From the NCBI RefSeq assembly GCF_004216895.1, contig NZ_SGXE01000001.1, forward strand, positions 1 to 64,000: a stretch of DNA of 64,000 nt. Reading direction: 5' to 3'. Origin of the DNA: Aquimarina brevivitae. GTDB taxonomy: Bacteria; Bacteroidota; Bacteroidia; Flavobacteriales; Flavobacteriaceae. The translations under genes were made by a program, and so were the position numbers. Positions 23,914 to 34,023 of the stretch are shown piece by piece (position 1 is the stretch's first letter; each line of letters begins with the position of its first letter). Under the pieces are notes generated by a model. That model was not told where the DNA came from, did no database searches, and saw nothing but the letters and a program-made list of their open reading frames with translations.

Positions 23914-24651
23914 ATGATTACTAAAGAACAACTAACACATAACATCCCTCAGCATATCGCCATTATTATGGATGGTAACGGCAGGTGGGCTAAACAAAAA
24001 GGCTTATTTAGAGTTGCTGGACACGAAAACGGCACTAAAGCAGTAAAAGAAGCTGTTGAAGGGTGTGCAGAATTAGGGGTTAAATTCTTGACTCTTTATG
24101 CCTTTTCCACCGAAAACTGGAACAGACCTAAACTGGAAGTAGAAACCTTAATGAAGCTTTTGGTTAAAGCACTCAAAAAAGAGATCACCACCCTTCAGAA
24201 AAATAACATTAGGCTTAATGCTATTGGGAATTTAGATCTGCTACCAGAAAAAGCAAAAAAAGAACTGTTAGAAGTTATTGAGAAAACACAAGAAAATAAG
24301 CATATGACGCTAACCCTAGCTTTGAGCTATGGAAGCCGGGAAGAACTCGTAAAAACTATACAAGAAATAAGTATTAAAGTTAAAAATAACGTAATTTCGC
24401 CACATTTAATAAATGAGGCAGTCATTAATGAGCATTTGTATACCAAAACGCTACCTGATGTAGATTTATTGATACGCACTAGCGGGGAAAAGCGTATCAG
24501 TAATTTTTTGTTATGGCAAATAGCATATGCAGAATTATATTTTACAGACATATTATGGCCAGATTTTAAAAAACCCGATTTATTTGAAGCCGTAAACAAC
24601 TATCAACAAAGAGAAAGAAGATTTGGAAAAACAAGTGAGCAGCTTAGTTAA
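23914..24651 (+). CDS. uppS: Isoprenyl transferase (undecaprenyl diphosphate synthase)
   Basis: Makes the C55 lipid carrier for cell-wall and surface glycan synthesis. The first conserved block HIAIIMDGNGRWAKQKG (about residues 15-31) holds the catalytic Asp. AFSTENWNR lies near 68-76 and the last block, IRTSGEKRISNFLLWQIAYAE, near 188-208, carries the substrate-binding Arg. The 245-residue length is normal. It overlaps the start of the next frame, so coupling with bamA is likely. Confidence 0.95.
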   Translation: MITKEQLTHNIPQHIAIIMDGNGRWAKQKGLFRVAGHENGTKAVKEAVEGCAELGVKFLTLYAFSTENWNRPKLEVETLMKLLVKALKKEITTLQKNNIRLNAIGNLDLLPEKAKKELLEVIEKTQENKHMTLTLALSYGSREELVKTIQEISIKVKNNVISPHLINEAVINEHLYTKTLPDVDLLIRTSGEKRISNFLLWQIAYAELYFTDILWPDFKKPDLFEAVNNYQQRERRFGKTSEQLS

Positions 24652-24655
24652 GAAA

Positions 24656-27322
24656 ATGATAAGAAAATTACCTATTACCAATTTCATCACATTTTTATTA
24701 GTATTATTTACTCTACATATTTCAGCTCAAAACTTACCTGAAACCAATGGCAAAATATACGAACTAGGTGAAATCAAAGTTACCGGTACTACAACGTATA
24801 ATGAGAGTACCGTAGTTACTTTTACCGGTTTGAAAAAAGGGGAGCGTATTGCCTTGCCAGGAGATCGTATCAGTCAGGTGATTAAAAAATTATGGGATCT
24901 AGAATTATTCAGCGATATCAATTTTTACATTACCAATATTGATGGTGATGTTGCTGATATTGAAATCAACATTAAAGAAGTTCCTGAGTTAAATGAGATC
25001 AAAATCACTGGTGTTAAAAAAAGAAAAGCCGAAGAGCTCATTAAAGAAAATGGCCTTACTAAAGGTGCTAAGGTGACAGAGAATTTAGTAACTACTACCA
25101 AGAATTTTATTGCCAATAAGTATAAAAAAGAAGGGTTTTTAAATACTAAAGTTGCCGTAAATCTCTCAGAGTTTAAAGATACTATTCCTGGAAACAAGGT
25201 AAATATGCTGGTCAGAATTGACAAAGGAGATCGTGTAAAAATCAGCAATATCTATGTAGAAGGAAATGAAAAGTTTTCGGACAGCAAGGTCAAGAAAGCC
25301 ATGAAAAACACCAAAAAGAAAAAGTTTTGGAGATTCTGGAAGCGATCAAAATACATCAAAGACGATTATGCTGAAGACAAAGAAAATATCGTAAAGAAAT
25401 ATAAGGAAAAAGGATATCGAGATGCTCGTGTAGTTTCTGACACCCTGATTAAAAAAGAAGACGGTGATATTGCTTTACAACTTGAAATTGAAGAGGGTAA
25501 CAGATATTATTTTGGTAATATTTCCTTTATCGGAAATAGTGTTTATACGGATAAGCAGTTAGCGCGCCAATTAGTGATTAAAAAAGGAGATGTATACAAT
25601 GGTGTTTTATTAGAAAAGCAAATCGCAGATGGTAGCAGACCTGATGCCGATGACTTAACCAACTTATATCAAAATAATGGATATCTATTCTCTAATATTG
25701 ACGGAGTAGAAACAAAAGTGTACAATGATACCATCGATTTTGAGATACGAATACGAGAAGGCAAATTAGTTCACTTTGACCATATCACAGTTACTGGTAA
25801 TGATAAAACCAACGATCACGTTGTTTATAGAATGCTTCGAACAAAACCAGGAGAAGTCTATAGTAAAGATGCCGTAGTTCGAACCATAAGGGAATTAGGA
25901 CAATTAGGATTCTTTGATCCAGAACAATTAGAACCGCAGTTTCAAAATGCAAATCCACAAGATGGAACGATAGACATCAATTACCCTGTAGTAGAAAAAG
26001 GTTCAAGCCAGATCGAGCTACAAGGAGGTTTCGGCGGCGGAGGTTTTATTGGTACACTTGGACTAGCCTTCAACAACTTTTCGCTTAGAAATATATTTAA
26101 CAAAGAAGCCTATAGTCCATTACCGATGGGAGATGGGCAAACCATGCGATTAAGAGCACAAGCCAGTCAGTTTTTTCAAACCTACAGTTTGTCGTTTATT
26201 GAGCCTTGGTTAGGTGGTAAAAAACCATATCAATTATCTACCTCAATATCACATACCGTACAATTTTTATTCAATAACCGTACAAGAGATGTAGATAGAG
26301 ATAGACGCTTCTTAATTACCGGAGGATCAATCGGTGTTGCCAAAAGGTTAAACTGGCCAGATAACTACTTTACCCTTTCGCAGGCTGTAAGTATACGTCA
26401 TTACAACTTAAAGAACTATAATACCGGTTTATTTACCTTTGGTAATGGATCCTCTAATGATGTGTCCTATACCGTAGGTATAAATAGAAATAATACCCGT
26501 ATAAACCCAATATTCCCAACAGGCGGTTCGGAGTTTAATCTAGTAGCTAAGCTTTCCCTACCTTATTCTATCTGGGATGGGGTTGATTATAGTGCTTTGT
26601 CACAAGAACAAAATAATTTAGAAGCTGAACAAGAAGAAATTCTTAGGGATAATCCAGGCATCAGCAATAATCCTAATATAAATCCACAAGCCTTTGACCG
26701 ATTGCAGGAAATTAACGGGGAAATCGGTGATATTGATCAAGAGCGCTTTGATTGGTTAGAATATTATAAGATCAAATTTGACGGAACCTGGTATACCAGT
26801 CTTTTTAAACTTGGTAATCAACCGTTAGTTCTTAAAACACGGGCTGAGTATGGATTCTTAGGTGCATATAATAATAATAGAGGTAACATTCCTTTCGAAC
26901 GGTTTTTCTTGGGTGGTGATGGTTTAGGAGCAACCGCATTAGATGGAAGAGAAGTTATTGCCCTTCGTGGATATCCAAACCAATCCATTGTTCCGTTAAA
27001 CAGAGCTGATGACAGTGATTCAGGATTAGATGGGGCAACAATTTATAATAAATATTCGTTAGAATTACGATACCCAATTACTCTTAAACCTTCAGCATCC
27101 ATTTACATGCTAGGATTTATTGAGGGAGGTGCATCGTATGACAGTTTTAAAAGTTTTAACCCATTTTTATTAAATCGTTCTGCCGGTGCAGGTATTCGTA
27201 TCTTTATGCCTGCTTTCGGTTTATTAGGTATTGATTTTGGATATGGATTTGACCCTATCCCTGGAACCAATACTGGACCTAATGGATGGGAAACTCATTT
27301 TATAATTGGTCAACAATTTTAA
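24656..27322 (+). CDS. bamA: Outer-membrane protein assembly factor BamA
   Basis: The Omp85-family core of the BAM machine, which folds beta-barrels into the outer membrane. A TTG at 24623 lies inside uppS; the ATG at 24656 opens a clean signal peptide (MIRKLPITNFITFLLVLFTLHISAQ), so it is preferred and gives 888 residues. Five POTRA-type domains follow (starts near residues 35, 105, 185, 275 and 370). A 16-strand-type barrel ends in the typical terminal Phe (IIGQQF). The L6 signature ALRGYPNQS near 770 is the conserved (V/I)RG(Y/F) element. It is followed by two Skp-like chaperone genes, its usual partners. Confidence 0.93.
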   Translation: MIRKLPITNFITFLLVLFTLHISAQNLPETNGKIYELGEIKVTGTTTYNESTVVTFTGLKKGERIALPGDRISQVIKKLWDLELFSDINFYITNIDGDVADIEINIKEVPELNEIKITGVKKRKAEELIKENGLTKGAKVTENLVTTTKNFIANKYKKEGFLNTKVAVNLSEFKDTIPGNKVNMLVRIDKGDRVKISNIYVEGNEKFSDSKVKKAMKNTKKKKFWRFWKRSKYIKDDYAEDKENIVKKYKEKGYRDARVVSDTLIKKEDGDIALQLEIEEGNRYYFGNISFIGNSVYTDKQLARQLVIKKGDVYNGVLLEKQIADGSRPDADDLTNLYQNNGYLFSNIDGVETKVYNDTIDFEIRIREGKLVHFDHITVTGNDKTNDHVVYRMLRTKPGEVYSKDAVVRTIRELGQLGFFDPEQLEPQFQNANPQDGTIDINYPVVEKGSSQIELQGGFGGGGFIGTLGLAFNNFSLRNIFNKEAYSPLPMGDGQTMRLRAQASQFFQTYSLSFIEPWLGGKKPYQLSTSISHTVQFLFNNRTRDVDRDRRFLITGGSIGVAKRLNWPDNYFTLSQAVSIRHYNLKNYNTGLFTFGNGSSNDVSYTVGINRNNTRINPIFPTGGSEFNLVAKLSLPYSIWDGVDYSALSQEQNNLEAEQEEILRDNPGISNNPNINPQAFDRLQEINGEIGDIDQERFDWLEYYKIKFDGTWYTSLFKLGNQPLVLKTRAEYGFLGAYNNNRGNIPFERFFLGGDGLGATALDGREVIALRGYPNQSIVPLNRADDSDSGLDGATIYNKYSLELRYPITLKPSASIYMLGFIEGGASYDSFKSFNPFLLNRSAGAGIRIFMPAFGLLGIDFGYGFDPIPGTNTGPNGWETHFIIGQQF

Positions 27323-27357
27323 ATTTGGCACGATTATTTCTATAAACACAACAGATC

Positions 27358-28191
27358 ATGAAAACACAAGTTCTTTTAATCTTAGCGGCCCTAACTTTAC
27401 TTTTCTCTACAAGCGAAATACTGGCGCAACGAAGTATCAGAATTGGGTATATAGACATGGATTACATTTTAGAAAATGTACCTGAATATAACCAGGCTGC
27501 AGCAGAGTTGGAGTCCAAAGTGCAAAAGTGGAAAGTAGAAATTGAAGCTGAATTGAAAGCGGTTGAGCAAATGAGAAAAGATCTAAATAACGAAAGAGTA
27601 TTGCTAACCAAAGAATTGATCGAAGAAAGAGAAGAAGATATTTTGTTTAAAGAAAAAGAAATATTAGAATATCAGCAAAAACGATTTGGTCCTAATGGAG
27701 ATTTATTTCTTCAAAAGAGAAGGCTAGTACAACCTGTACAAGATCAGGTTTTTGTAGCGGTGCAGGAAATTGCCAAAAATAAAAGATACGATTTCATTTT
27801 TGACAAATCTGCAGATTTGGTTATGTTATACTCCGCCGATAGATATGATATTAGTGATCAGGTTTTATTAAGAATCAATAGAGCTTCTAAAAGAAAGCAG
27901 GTCACGGAACGAAGAGAGAAAAAACAAGTAGAACGAGCTGAAGAACGAAATCTAGAGCAGGAAAATGAAATTAGCGATAGAGAACAACAAGCCTTGGAGC
28001 GACAATCTGAAAGAGAGCGATTACTAGCAGAACGCAAGGCACAAAGAGATTCAATAAGAGCAGCGAAAAAGAAAGAGTTTGAAGCACGAAGAGCGCAATT
28101 ATTAGAAGCACAGCAGCGAAAAAGAGATTCGATAAATGCGCTTCGAAACGAAAACCAAGAAACAGAAGACGAAGACAACGATAATAATTAG
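27358..28191 (+). CDS. OmpH/Skp-like periplasmic chaperone with a long charged tail
   Basis: Skp-type holdase for unfolded outer-membrane proteins. The signal peptide ends near residue 23 (ILAQ). The conserved IRIGYIDMDYILENVPEYNQA opening and an extended coiled coil match the family. The C-terminal part (about 180-277) is unusual: it is almost entirely Glu, Arg, Lys and Gln (RREKKQVERAEERNLEQ and similar), forming a long charged helix. Usual Skp proteins are about 165-200 residues, so the 277 residues include an extra tail. It lies 35 bp after bamA. Confidence 0.88.
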   Translation: MKTQVLLILAALTLLFSTSEILAQRSIRIGYIDMDYILENVPEYNQAAAELESKVQKWKVEIEAELKAVEQMRKDLNNERVLLTKELIEEREEDILFKEKEILEYQQKRFGPNGDLFLQKRRLVQPVQDQVFVAVQEIAKNKRYDFIFDKSADLVMLYSADRYDISDQVLLRINRASKRKQVTERREKKQVERAEERNLEQENEISDREQQALERQSERERLLAERKAQRDSIRAAKKKEFEARRAQLLEAQQRKRDSINALRNENQETEDEDNDNN

Positions 28192-28237
28192 AAAAACAAT
28201 CAATTTTAAAATTTATACACACTTAATATTACTGAAA

Positions 28238-28747
28238 ATGAAACAGATTAGAACACTATTAGTAGCTTGTGCATTGGTATTAGGAGCATCTGGATTTGTT
28301 AACGCACAATCTAAAGTAGCACATATTGCTTCTCAGGAATTAGTAGAAGCTATGCCTGCTTTTAAAGCCGCTAAAGCTGAGATTGAAAAGTTAAACAAAA
28401 CCTATGACGCTGAAATAAGAAACATGGTATTGGAATTACAAAATACGATGAAGAAATATCAAGCAGAGGCACCGAATAAAACGGAAGAAGAAAATACAAA
28501 AAGAGCTCAAGAAGTTCAGGCAACAGAAAAAAGCATTGGTGATTACAGACAAAATGCTTTAAAAGATCTTCAGAAAAAAGAAATGGAATTACTAAAGCCA
28601 ATCTATGAGTCTGCTAGAGTTGCTATTCAAAAGGTAGCTAGAGCACAAGGCTTTCAATACGTATTGGATTCCACTACCGGAACAGGTGTAATTATGGCTG
28701 ATGGAAAAGACCTAATGGCAGATGTTAAAAAAGAATTAGGTATTTAA
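28238..28747 (+). CDS. OmpH/Skp-like periplasmic chaperone
   Basis: Second member of the pair, with a short C-terminus. The frame is open from 28136, but the ATG at 28238 starts a proper signal peptide (MKQIRTLLVACALVLGASGFVNAQ), so it is chosen; the protein is 169 residues. SKVAHIASQELVEAMP and a coiled coil to about residue 130 follow. The pair with the preceding Skp is common in the phylum. A terminator (28775-28806) ends the unit. Confidence 0.9.
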   Translation: MKQIRTLLVACALVLGASGFVNAQSKVAHIASQELVEAMPAFKAAKAEIEKLNKTYDAEIRNMVLELQNTMKKYQAEAPNKTEEENTKRAQEVQATEKSIGDYRQNALKDLQKKEMELLKPIYESARVAIQKVARAQGFQYVLDSTTGTGVIMADGKDLMADVKKELGI

Positions 28748-28774
28748 TACATACCTCAATTGTATAGAAATTCA

Positions 28775-28806
28775 AAAAACAGTGGGTAAAAAACCCACTG
28801 TTTTTT
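28775..28806 (+). terminator. Terminator after the second skp/ompH gene
   Basis: ACAGTGGGT and ACCCACTGT form a 9-bp stem around five A, with A and T runs on the two sides. It separates the bamA cluster from murI. Confidence 0.85.
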
Positions 28807-28833
28807 ATTTTTAGCAAACGTAAAATTGTTATA

Positions 28834-29631
28834 ATGAGCCATGATGCTATAGGTATTTTTGATTCAGGTATTGGAGGTACTTCCATATGGAAGGAGATAC
28901 ATCAGCTATTACCACAGGAAAATACTATCTATTTGGCCGATAGCGCCAATGCACCTTATGGAGAACGCTCTAAAGAGGAAATCATTGAGTTGAGTATTAA
29001 GAATACCGAAAAACTGTTGGAGCTAGGTTCTAAAATAATTGTTGTTGCCTGTAATACAGCGACCACTAACGCTATTAAAATTCTTAGGAATAGGTACCCC
29101 ATCTCCTTCATAGGTATTGAGCCTGCTATTAAACCAGCAGCGTTGCAAACCAAAACCAAGACTATAGGGATACTAGCTACCAAAGGAACACTTTCAAGTG
29201 AACTTTTTTCAGAAACCTCAGAAATTTATGCGAAAAACATAGAAGTCGTCGAAGTTATAGGTAGCGGTCTGGTGGAATTGATCGAACAAGGTGAGCTGAA
29301 TTCAACATTAATACGGAATAAGCTCCTGGATTTCATTCAACCGATGATTGCAAAGAACATTGACCATCTGGTCCTAGGGTGCTCTCATTACCCATACCTG
29401 ATTCCCTTGCTTCAACAATTACTTGACGATAAAGTAACCATTATAGATAGTGGGCAAGCAGTTGCAAGGCAAACTCATAAGATTTTAGAGCAATCAAAAT
29501 TACTGAATAGCTCAGCTAGTGAAGGTAATTGCCTATTCTATACAAATGCTTCATTAGCCGTACTTAAAAATATCCTGCAAGCCAATAACCCTAACTATTC
29601 ACGGATTACGGTTCAACAATTGGATTTTTAG
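28834..29631 (+). CDS. murI: Glutamate racemase
   Basis: Makes D-glutamate for peptidoglycan. The two catalytic cysteines are Cys73 in VVACNTATT and the one in LGCSHYP near residue 185. The N-terminal IGIFDSGIGG (about 6-15) is the substrate-binding loop. The length, 265 residues, is typical. It converges on the LytTR response-regulator gene with a 4-bp gap. Confidence 0.95.
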   Translation: MSHDAIGIFDSGIGGTSIWKEIHQLLPQENTIYLADSANAPYGERSKEEIIELSIKNTEKLLELGSKIIVVACNTATTNAIKILRNRYPISFIGIEPAIKPAALQTKTKTIGILATKGTLSSELFSETSEIYAKNIEVVEVIGSGLVELIEQGELNSTLIRNKLLDFIQPMIAKNIDHLVLGCSHYPYLIPLLQQLLDDKVTIIDSGQAVARQTHKILEQSKLLNSSASEGNCLFYTNASLAVLKNILQANNPNYSRITVQQLDF

Positions 29632-29635
29632 TTAG

Positions 29636-30373
29636 TTATACAAAGTAATCCAACAACCTGGATTTCTTGGATGATGAAACTGGTAATTCCTTACCTGAAC
29701 TCAGAACTACGCTTCCTCCTTTACCTTTTTTAAACTTCTTAACCGCAGTAACATTTATAAGATAGCTTTTATGAATCCTTGCAAAACCCTTATCCGTTAA
29801 AAGATCTTCAAAATACTTTAAGGTTTTGCTGACCAGTTTCTGACCCTTATCCAAATATATCTTAGTATAATTATCATCTGCTTCGCAGTATAAAATCTGC
29901 GCAACACTGAGAACATCAAAGCCCTCTTGAGTAGGGACAGTAATTTTATCGGATACTATTTCAGTTTTTGGAGTCAGCACTTTATCAGATAAAGCTGCTT
30001 CTTTCTCTTTAATTTCTATAACGTGCTGAACTGCCTTGATTAATTGGTCAATTGCTATAGGTTTCAGTAAATAATACGTGGCTTGCGCGTTTAGCGCCTC
30101 TACAGCGTAATGATCATATGCAGTAACAAATACAATCTCAAAATTCCGTTCTGGAACTTTTTCTATAAAATCAAATGCATTACCATAGGGCATTTCCACA
30201 TCCAAGAATAAGATATCAATCTCATATTTTACTTTTTCTAACAAGGAAAGTGTTTCAGCTACACTTTCGGCTTGTCCGATAACGGTCACCGATGGACAAT
30301 ACTTTCTCAGATAATTATCTAAAATTTTTCTACTATTAATCTCATCATCGACTATGATTGCTTTTAAATTCAT
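29636..30373 (-). CDS. LytTR-family response regulator
   Basis: The receiver domain is at residues 1-120, with Asp58 as the phosphate acceptor (ILFLDVEMP), acidic pocket Asp9/Asp10 and Lys near 106 (LLKPI). A LytTR DNA-binding domain is at about 140-245 (VAQILYCEADDNYTKIYLDKG...). It acts as a cytoplasmic transcription factor. It lies 12 bp downstream of the TPR histidine kinase gene, which is its likely partner. The target promoters are not shown by the sequence. Confidence 0.92.
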   Translation of the reverse strand: MNLKAIIVDDEINSRKILDNYLRKYCPSVTVIGQAESVAETLSLLEKVKYEIDILFLDVEMPYGNAFDFIEKVPERNFEIVFVTAYDHYAVEALNAQATYYLLKPIAIDQLIKAVQHVIEIKEKEAALSDKVLTPKTEIVSDKITVPTQEGFDVLSVAQILYCEADDNYTKIYLDKGQKLVSKTLKYFEDLLTDKGFARIHKSYLINVTAVKKFKKGKGGSVVLSSGKELPVSSSKKSRLLDYFV

Positions 30374-30385
30374 AGCGTATTGGTA

Positions 30386-32599
30386 TTAGTTTTTGTCTTT
30401 CTTTAAAACCAGGCGAACCACTGTACCTTCTCCATTATGCGTAAGATCTTCGACCTCAACGTCCACTTTATCCTTGTACATAGCATTAAGAATAGTAATT
30501 CGCTTTTTAATATTACTCATTCCCTGTGAGCGCTGTCTTTTTTGATTAGCCGTCTTTAATTCTTTTGACCGTTGTCTTCCTATGCCATTATCAGAAATCA
30601 GAATTTCGATAGAGTGCTCATCAAGTTTGGTAAAAGCTATCGTCAACTGACCGTCGTTTTCTTTATACCGTAGTCCGTGCCATACTGCATTTTCTACATA
30701 AGGCTGCAGAAGCATTGGTGGTATCACATATTCATCAACAGCAATAGTAGGATCAATATGTATTTGATAATCGAATTTATCTTGAAATCTAAAATGCTCT
30801 AACTTAACATAAAGTGAAATGAGTTCGATTTCTTTAGACAATGGAATAAAATCCTCTTCACTATTTTCTAAAACTGATCGCATTAATAACGAAAAATCAG
30901 TCAAATATCTATTGGCAGCCAATTCATCATTAGTAGCAATAAAAGTATTTACTGAATTTAAGGCATTAAAAATAAAGTGAGGATTCATCTGTGAACGTAA
31001 TGATTTTAATGCCAGTAAGTTATTTGCGTATTTTTGCTGTCGAATATTTCTATACATCAAATAACCCGCTAATAAAAATAGAAGCATGACTCCTATTAAG
31101 GCATAAATTATAACCTTTTGCTTTACAGCTTGCTGTTTCGCCAATTCTTGCGAAGCTAATACCAGATTATACCGATTTTCGTTGAGTTCCCTATCTTTTT
31201 CTAAAGTAGTAATTCGGTTAGCTCTGGCAACCAACTCACGACTTAATCTAGCTGCCTGAGCAATTTCTTGTTCTTTTTGAATGTATAACTTATCAATTAT
31301 AGCTTCATACTCTTCAAACACTTCAGAAGCCTTTTTCAACTCCCCTTTCTCTCTATACACCTCACCTAGTTTTCGGGTTGCATCTTTTTGTACTACTAAA
31401 TCATTTCGTGATTCCGCCTCTTTTATACTTTCTTTTAAATACGGTATAGCCTCTTCATACGCTGACTGTGCCGCAAAAGCATTTGCAATTTTATAATTTT
31501 GAACCTGTGGTGTTATAGTTCTATCCTCTTCTGTAGTAGAGGTTGTATCACTTTTTGTCTCACCCTCTAACTCCTCAATATCTTTCAGTGCCTGTTGACG
31601 TAAGGCTATCTCTTCCGTATACCGATTACTCTTACTATACATATCGGCAGCTCTGGAGCGTTGTCTTGCTACTGCCTTTTTACTCGTTTTTTCTGCTAAT
31701 TGAACGGAATTGTCTAGATATGAATTTGCTTCGCGCATTTTACCTTGTTTTTGCAAAACCTCGGCTAGTTTAGAGTTAATCTGGATTATACGTTCTGAAT
31801 CGTTTAATGATTTCGCTAAATCTAATGCCTTTGTATAATAGGTATTGGCACTATCAAAGCGGTCTAACTTATCATATGCATCCGCAATACCTTCGTATAT
31901 CTGTACTAACTGCCCTTTATCTTTTACTTTATTTAGTAGATCTTTGTAACTTTTTAATGCCTTATTGTAGGAACCATTCGCATATTGCACCTTAGCCATT
32001 TTTAATTGTACGGTACTATCGTAGCGATTAGACAAACTGGTCAAATAATTACTTGCTGCTAAATCAGGTTGATTCCAATACCCATAAATATCACCCAATA
32101 GCTCATATAAGGTAGCTTTCTTAGCATCTGCTTCCGAATCATCATCTGTGATAGATTCTAAAGCCTTTGCTGCAAAGTCAATGCTAGTTGCTGCATCTTT
32201 TTTTAGGTTTGTACGTGCTGATTGAATATTATATTGATACAAAGAGCTTTTGCGCCTTGCCGCTGATGGCTGATTTGCGACCACTATGGGATTTTCTTTT
32301 ACTTTGATATCAATTCTATCGGATGAAGTTACGGTATGGAAGATCGTCTCAAAGCTTGGGTGCCTGATTACCAATTGATCTCCAATAGTTGCTTGTATTC
32401 TAAAATTACCAAATTGATCTGACACATAGGCTCCCTTGCCTAAAACCTGTATTTCAACATCCTGTACTGGTTTTAAGGTTTTAGCTTCCTTTACAGACCC
32501 CTTGATATCAAAAAGTTCCGGAATACTTGCCTCAGCTTCCACCTGAGCAAAAATAACAAAGGGACAAAGGAATAGTATAAGCGCTATAATCTTTTTCAT
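30386..32599 (-). CDS. TPR-containing sensor histidine kinase (LytS/YehU-type His_kinase)
   Basis: An upstream in-frame start at 32683 exists, but the ATG at 32599 opens a proper signal peptide (MKKIIALILFLCPFVIFAQ) and gives 737 residues. After a short carboxypeptidase-like beta domain (about 30-120) come TPR repeats (about 165-430), then a coiled coil and one transmembrane helix near 498-518. The C-terminal kinase has the phospho-acceptor His in QMNPHFIFNALNSV near residue 540 and an ATPase domain with DNGIGRQR. The sensor therefore faces the periplasm. It is cotranscribed with the LytTR regulator from a promoter at 32668-32700. Confidence 0.9.
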   Translation of the reverse strand: MKKIIALILFLCPFVIFAQVEAEASIPELFDIKGSVKEAKTLKPVQDVEIQVLGKGAYVSDQFGNFRIQATIGDQLVIRHPSFETIFHTVTSSDRIDIKVKENPIVVANQPSAARRKSSLYQYNIQSARTNLKKDAATSIDFAAKALESITDDDSEADAKKATLYELLGDIYGYWNQPDLAASNYLTSLSNRYDSTVQLKMAKVQYANGSYNKALKSYKDLLNKVKDKGQLVQIYEGIADAYDKLDRFDSANTYYTKALDLAKSLNDSERIIQINSKLAEVLQKQGKMREANSYLDNSVQLAEKTSKKAVARQRSRAADMYSKSNRYTEEIALRQQALKDIEELEGETKSDTTSTTEEDRTITPQVQNYKIANAFAAQSAYEEAIPYLKESIKEAESRNDLVVQKDATRKLGEVYREKGELKKASEVFEEYEAIIDKLYIQKEQEIAQAARLSRELVARANRITTLEKDRELNENRYNLVLASQELAKQQAVKQKVIIYALIGVMLLFLLAGYLMYRNIRQQKYANNLLALKSLRSQMNPHFIFNALNSVNTFIATNDELAANRYLTDFSLLMRSVLENSEEDFIPLSKEIELISLYVKLEHFRFQDKFDYQIHIDPTIAVDEYVIPPMLLQPYVENAVWHGLRYKENDGQLTIAFTKLDEHSIEILISDNGIGRQRSKELKTANQKRQRSQGMSNIKKRITILNAMYKDKVDVEVEDLTHNGEGTVVRLVLKKDKN

Positions 32600-32667
32600 T
32601 ACTACTCTAATTACCAGTAAACATAAACTATTTGTGCGGGATAATAAAATACAGGATAACCCAAGAC

Positions 32668-32700
32668 CAAAGATATATGCCAATTACCAGTAGTTTTCAA
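32668..32700 (-). promoter_or_regulatory. Promoter of the sensor-kinase/LytTR operon
   Basis: On the minus strand TTG (complement of 32698-32700) and TATCTTTG (complement of 32668-32675) are separated by 22 bp, within the range of the phylum consensus. A leader of about 60 bp follows before the ATG. Confidence 0.55.
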
Positions 32701-32819
32701 TAGGATTACTAATTCAAACGATGGGTTTACTCATCTAAAAACAGCTATAACTCATTCTTCATTTTTAGCTCAAAAAGTTGACACTACATTTATCAACGAA
32801 TCCTTAAAAAAACAAAACC

Positions 32820-33995
32820 ATGAAAAGTAAAGCCATACTTCTTATAGCACTAGCCATTGTATTTCATTGGTCGTGCAATGCTAACAGCAAAGCTGATCAT
32901 TACACCACATCATCTAATGATTACAACACTACCGAATTGTTTACAGTTAAAACCAACCCCAAGACAAGGAATATCCAAGTCGCGCTATTGTTGGATACAA
33001 GTAACAGCATGGATGGTCTTATTGATCAAGCCAAAGCACAATTATGGAAAATTGTTAATGAGTTATCCTATGCTAAGTGTGGTGATTATGCTATAAAACT
33101 ACAAATAGCATTATATGAATATGGCAACAGTGGTTTGCCCTCAACCGAAGGTTATTTAAGACAGGTACTCCCCTTTTCCGAAGATCTCGATGAAATCTCT
33201 AAAGAACTTTTTGGGTTAACGACCAATGGGGGGAACGAGTTTTGTGGCAAAGTTATCGCTTCTTCAATTAATGAATTGGATTGGAAAAATGGTGACAAGC
33301 ACTTGAAACTAATATTTATTGCGGGCAATGAACCTTTTACACAAGGCCCTGTAAATTACAAAGATGCTGCAACCGACGCCTTGGAAAAAGATATTTCTAT
33401 CAATACGATTTATTGTGGTGATTATCGACAAGGAATAAATACACATTGGAAAGACGGAGCTGACATCGCCGAAGGAACCTATACTGCGATTGATCATAAT
33501 CAAAAAACAATACATATAGCCACACCGTATGACAACGTTATATTGGAACTTAATAATAAGCTAAATAACACCTATATCCATTATGGCGATGCTGGCAGAA
33601 AGAAAATGGAACTACAGGCCCAGCAAGATAGTAATGCCCGTTCTTACAGTCCAGCTAATGCGGTAAGCCGTACGGTAAGTAAATCGTCAAGATTTTATAA
33701 GAATAAGAGTTGGGATTTAGTTGATGCGGCGGAAGCTGAGGAGTTTGATATTTCTGAAGTTGCGGAAGAAGAATTGCCCGCTCAATTACAAAATAAAACC
33801 ACAGCTGAAAAAGAAGCGTTTATCAATGAAAAGAAGCAGGAGCGACAACAGATCCAAGATAAGATTCAGGAATTGAATAAAAAACGTATCTCCTATATAG
33901 CAAAAAATAAAGAACAAGAAGGGGGAGGACTTGAAAACGCACTAATTAAAGCCATCAAAGCACAAGGCCAGGAAAAATCATTTAGTTGGGAGTAA
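32820..33995 (+). CDS. VWA-domain lipoprotein-like protein
   Basis: A short exported signal (ending at Cys19) precedes a von Willebrand factor A-type fold. The MIDAS motif DTSNS lies at residues 59-63. The cysteine context (HWSC) is a weak lipobox, so membrane anchoring is not certain. The C-terminal part (about 250-391) is Gln/Glu-rich and predicted helical (EKEAFINEKKQERQQIQDKIQELNKK). A VWA domain normally binds a metal ion and a protein partner. The gene diverges from the sensor-kinase gene; its partner is not evident. Confidence 0.75.
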   Translation: MKSKAILLIALAIVFHWSCNANSKADHYTTSSNDYNTTELFTVKTNPKTRNIQVALLLDTSNSMDGLIDQAKAQLWKIVNELSYAKCGDYAIKLQIALYEYGNSGLPSTEGYLRQVLPFSEDLDEISKELFGLTTNGGNEFCGKVIASSINELDWKNGDKHLKLIFIAGNEPFTQGPVNYKDAATDALEKDISINTIYCGDYRQGINTHWKDGADIAEGTYTAIDHNQKTIHIATPYDNVILELNNKLNNTYIHYGDAGRKKMELQAQQDSNARSYSPANAVSRTVSKSSRFYKNKSWDLVDAAEAEEFDISEVAEEELPAQLQNKTTAEKEAFINEKKQERQQIQDKIQELNKKRISYIAKNKEQEGGGLENALIKAIKAQGQEKSFSWE

Positions 33996-34023
33996 GTGTA
34001 AACTAAGTTTGGGTGTTTTTAAT

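Noticed and set aside
27858-28222. Antisense open frames opposite the skp tail, rich in Ser, Arg and Cys
   Set aside because: They are shadows caused by the Glu/Arg/Lys-rich codon pattern of the plus strand.
29615-29680. Terminator between murI and the LytTR gene
   Set aside because: Only a 7-bp stem with a long loop can be drawn, so it was not listed.
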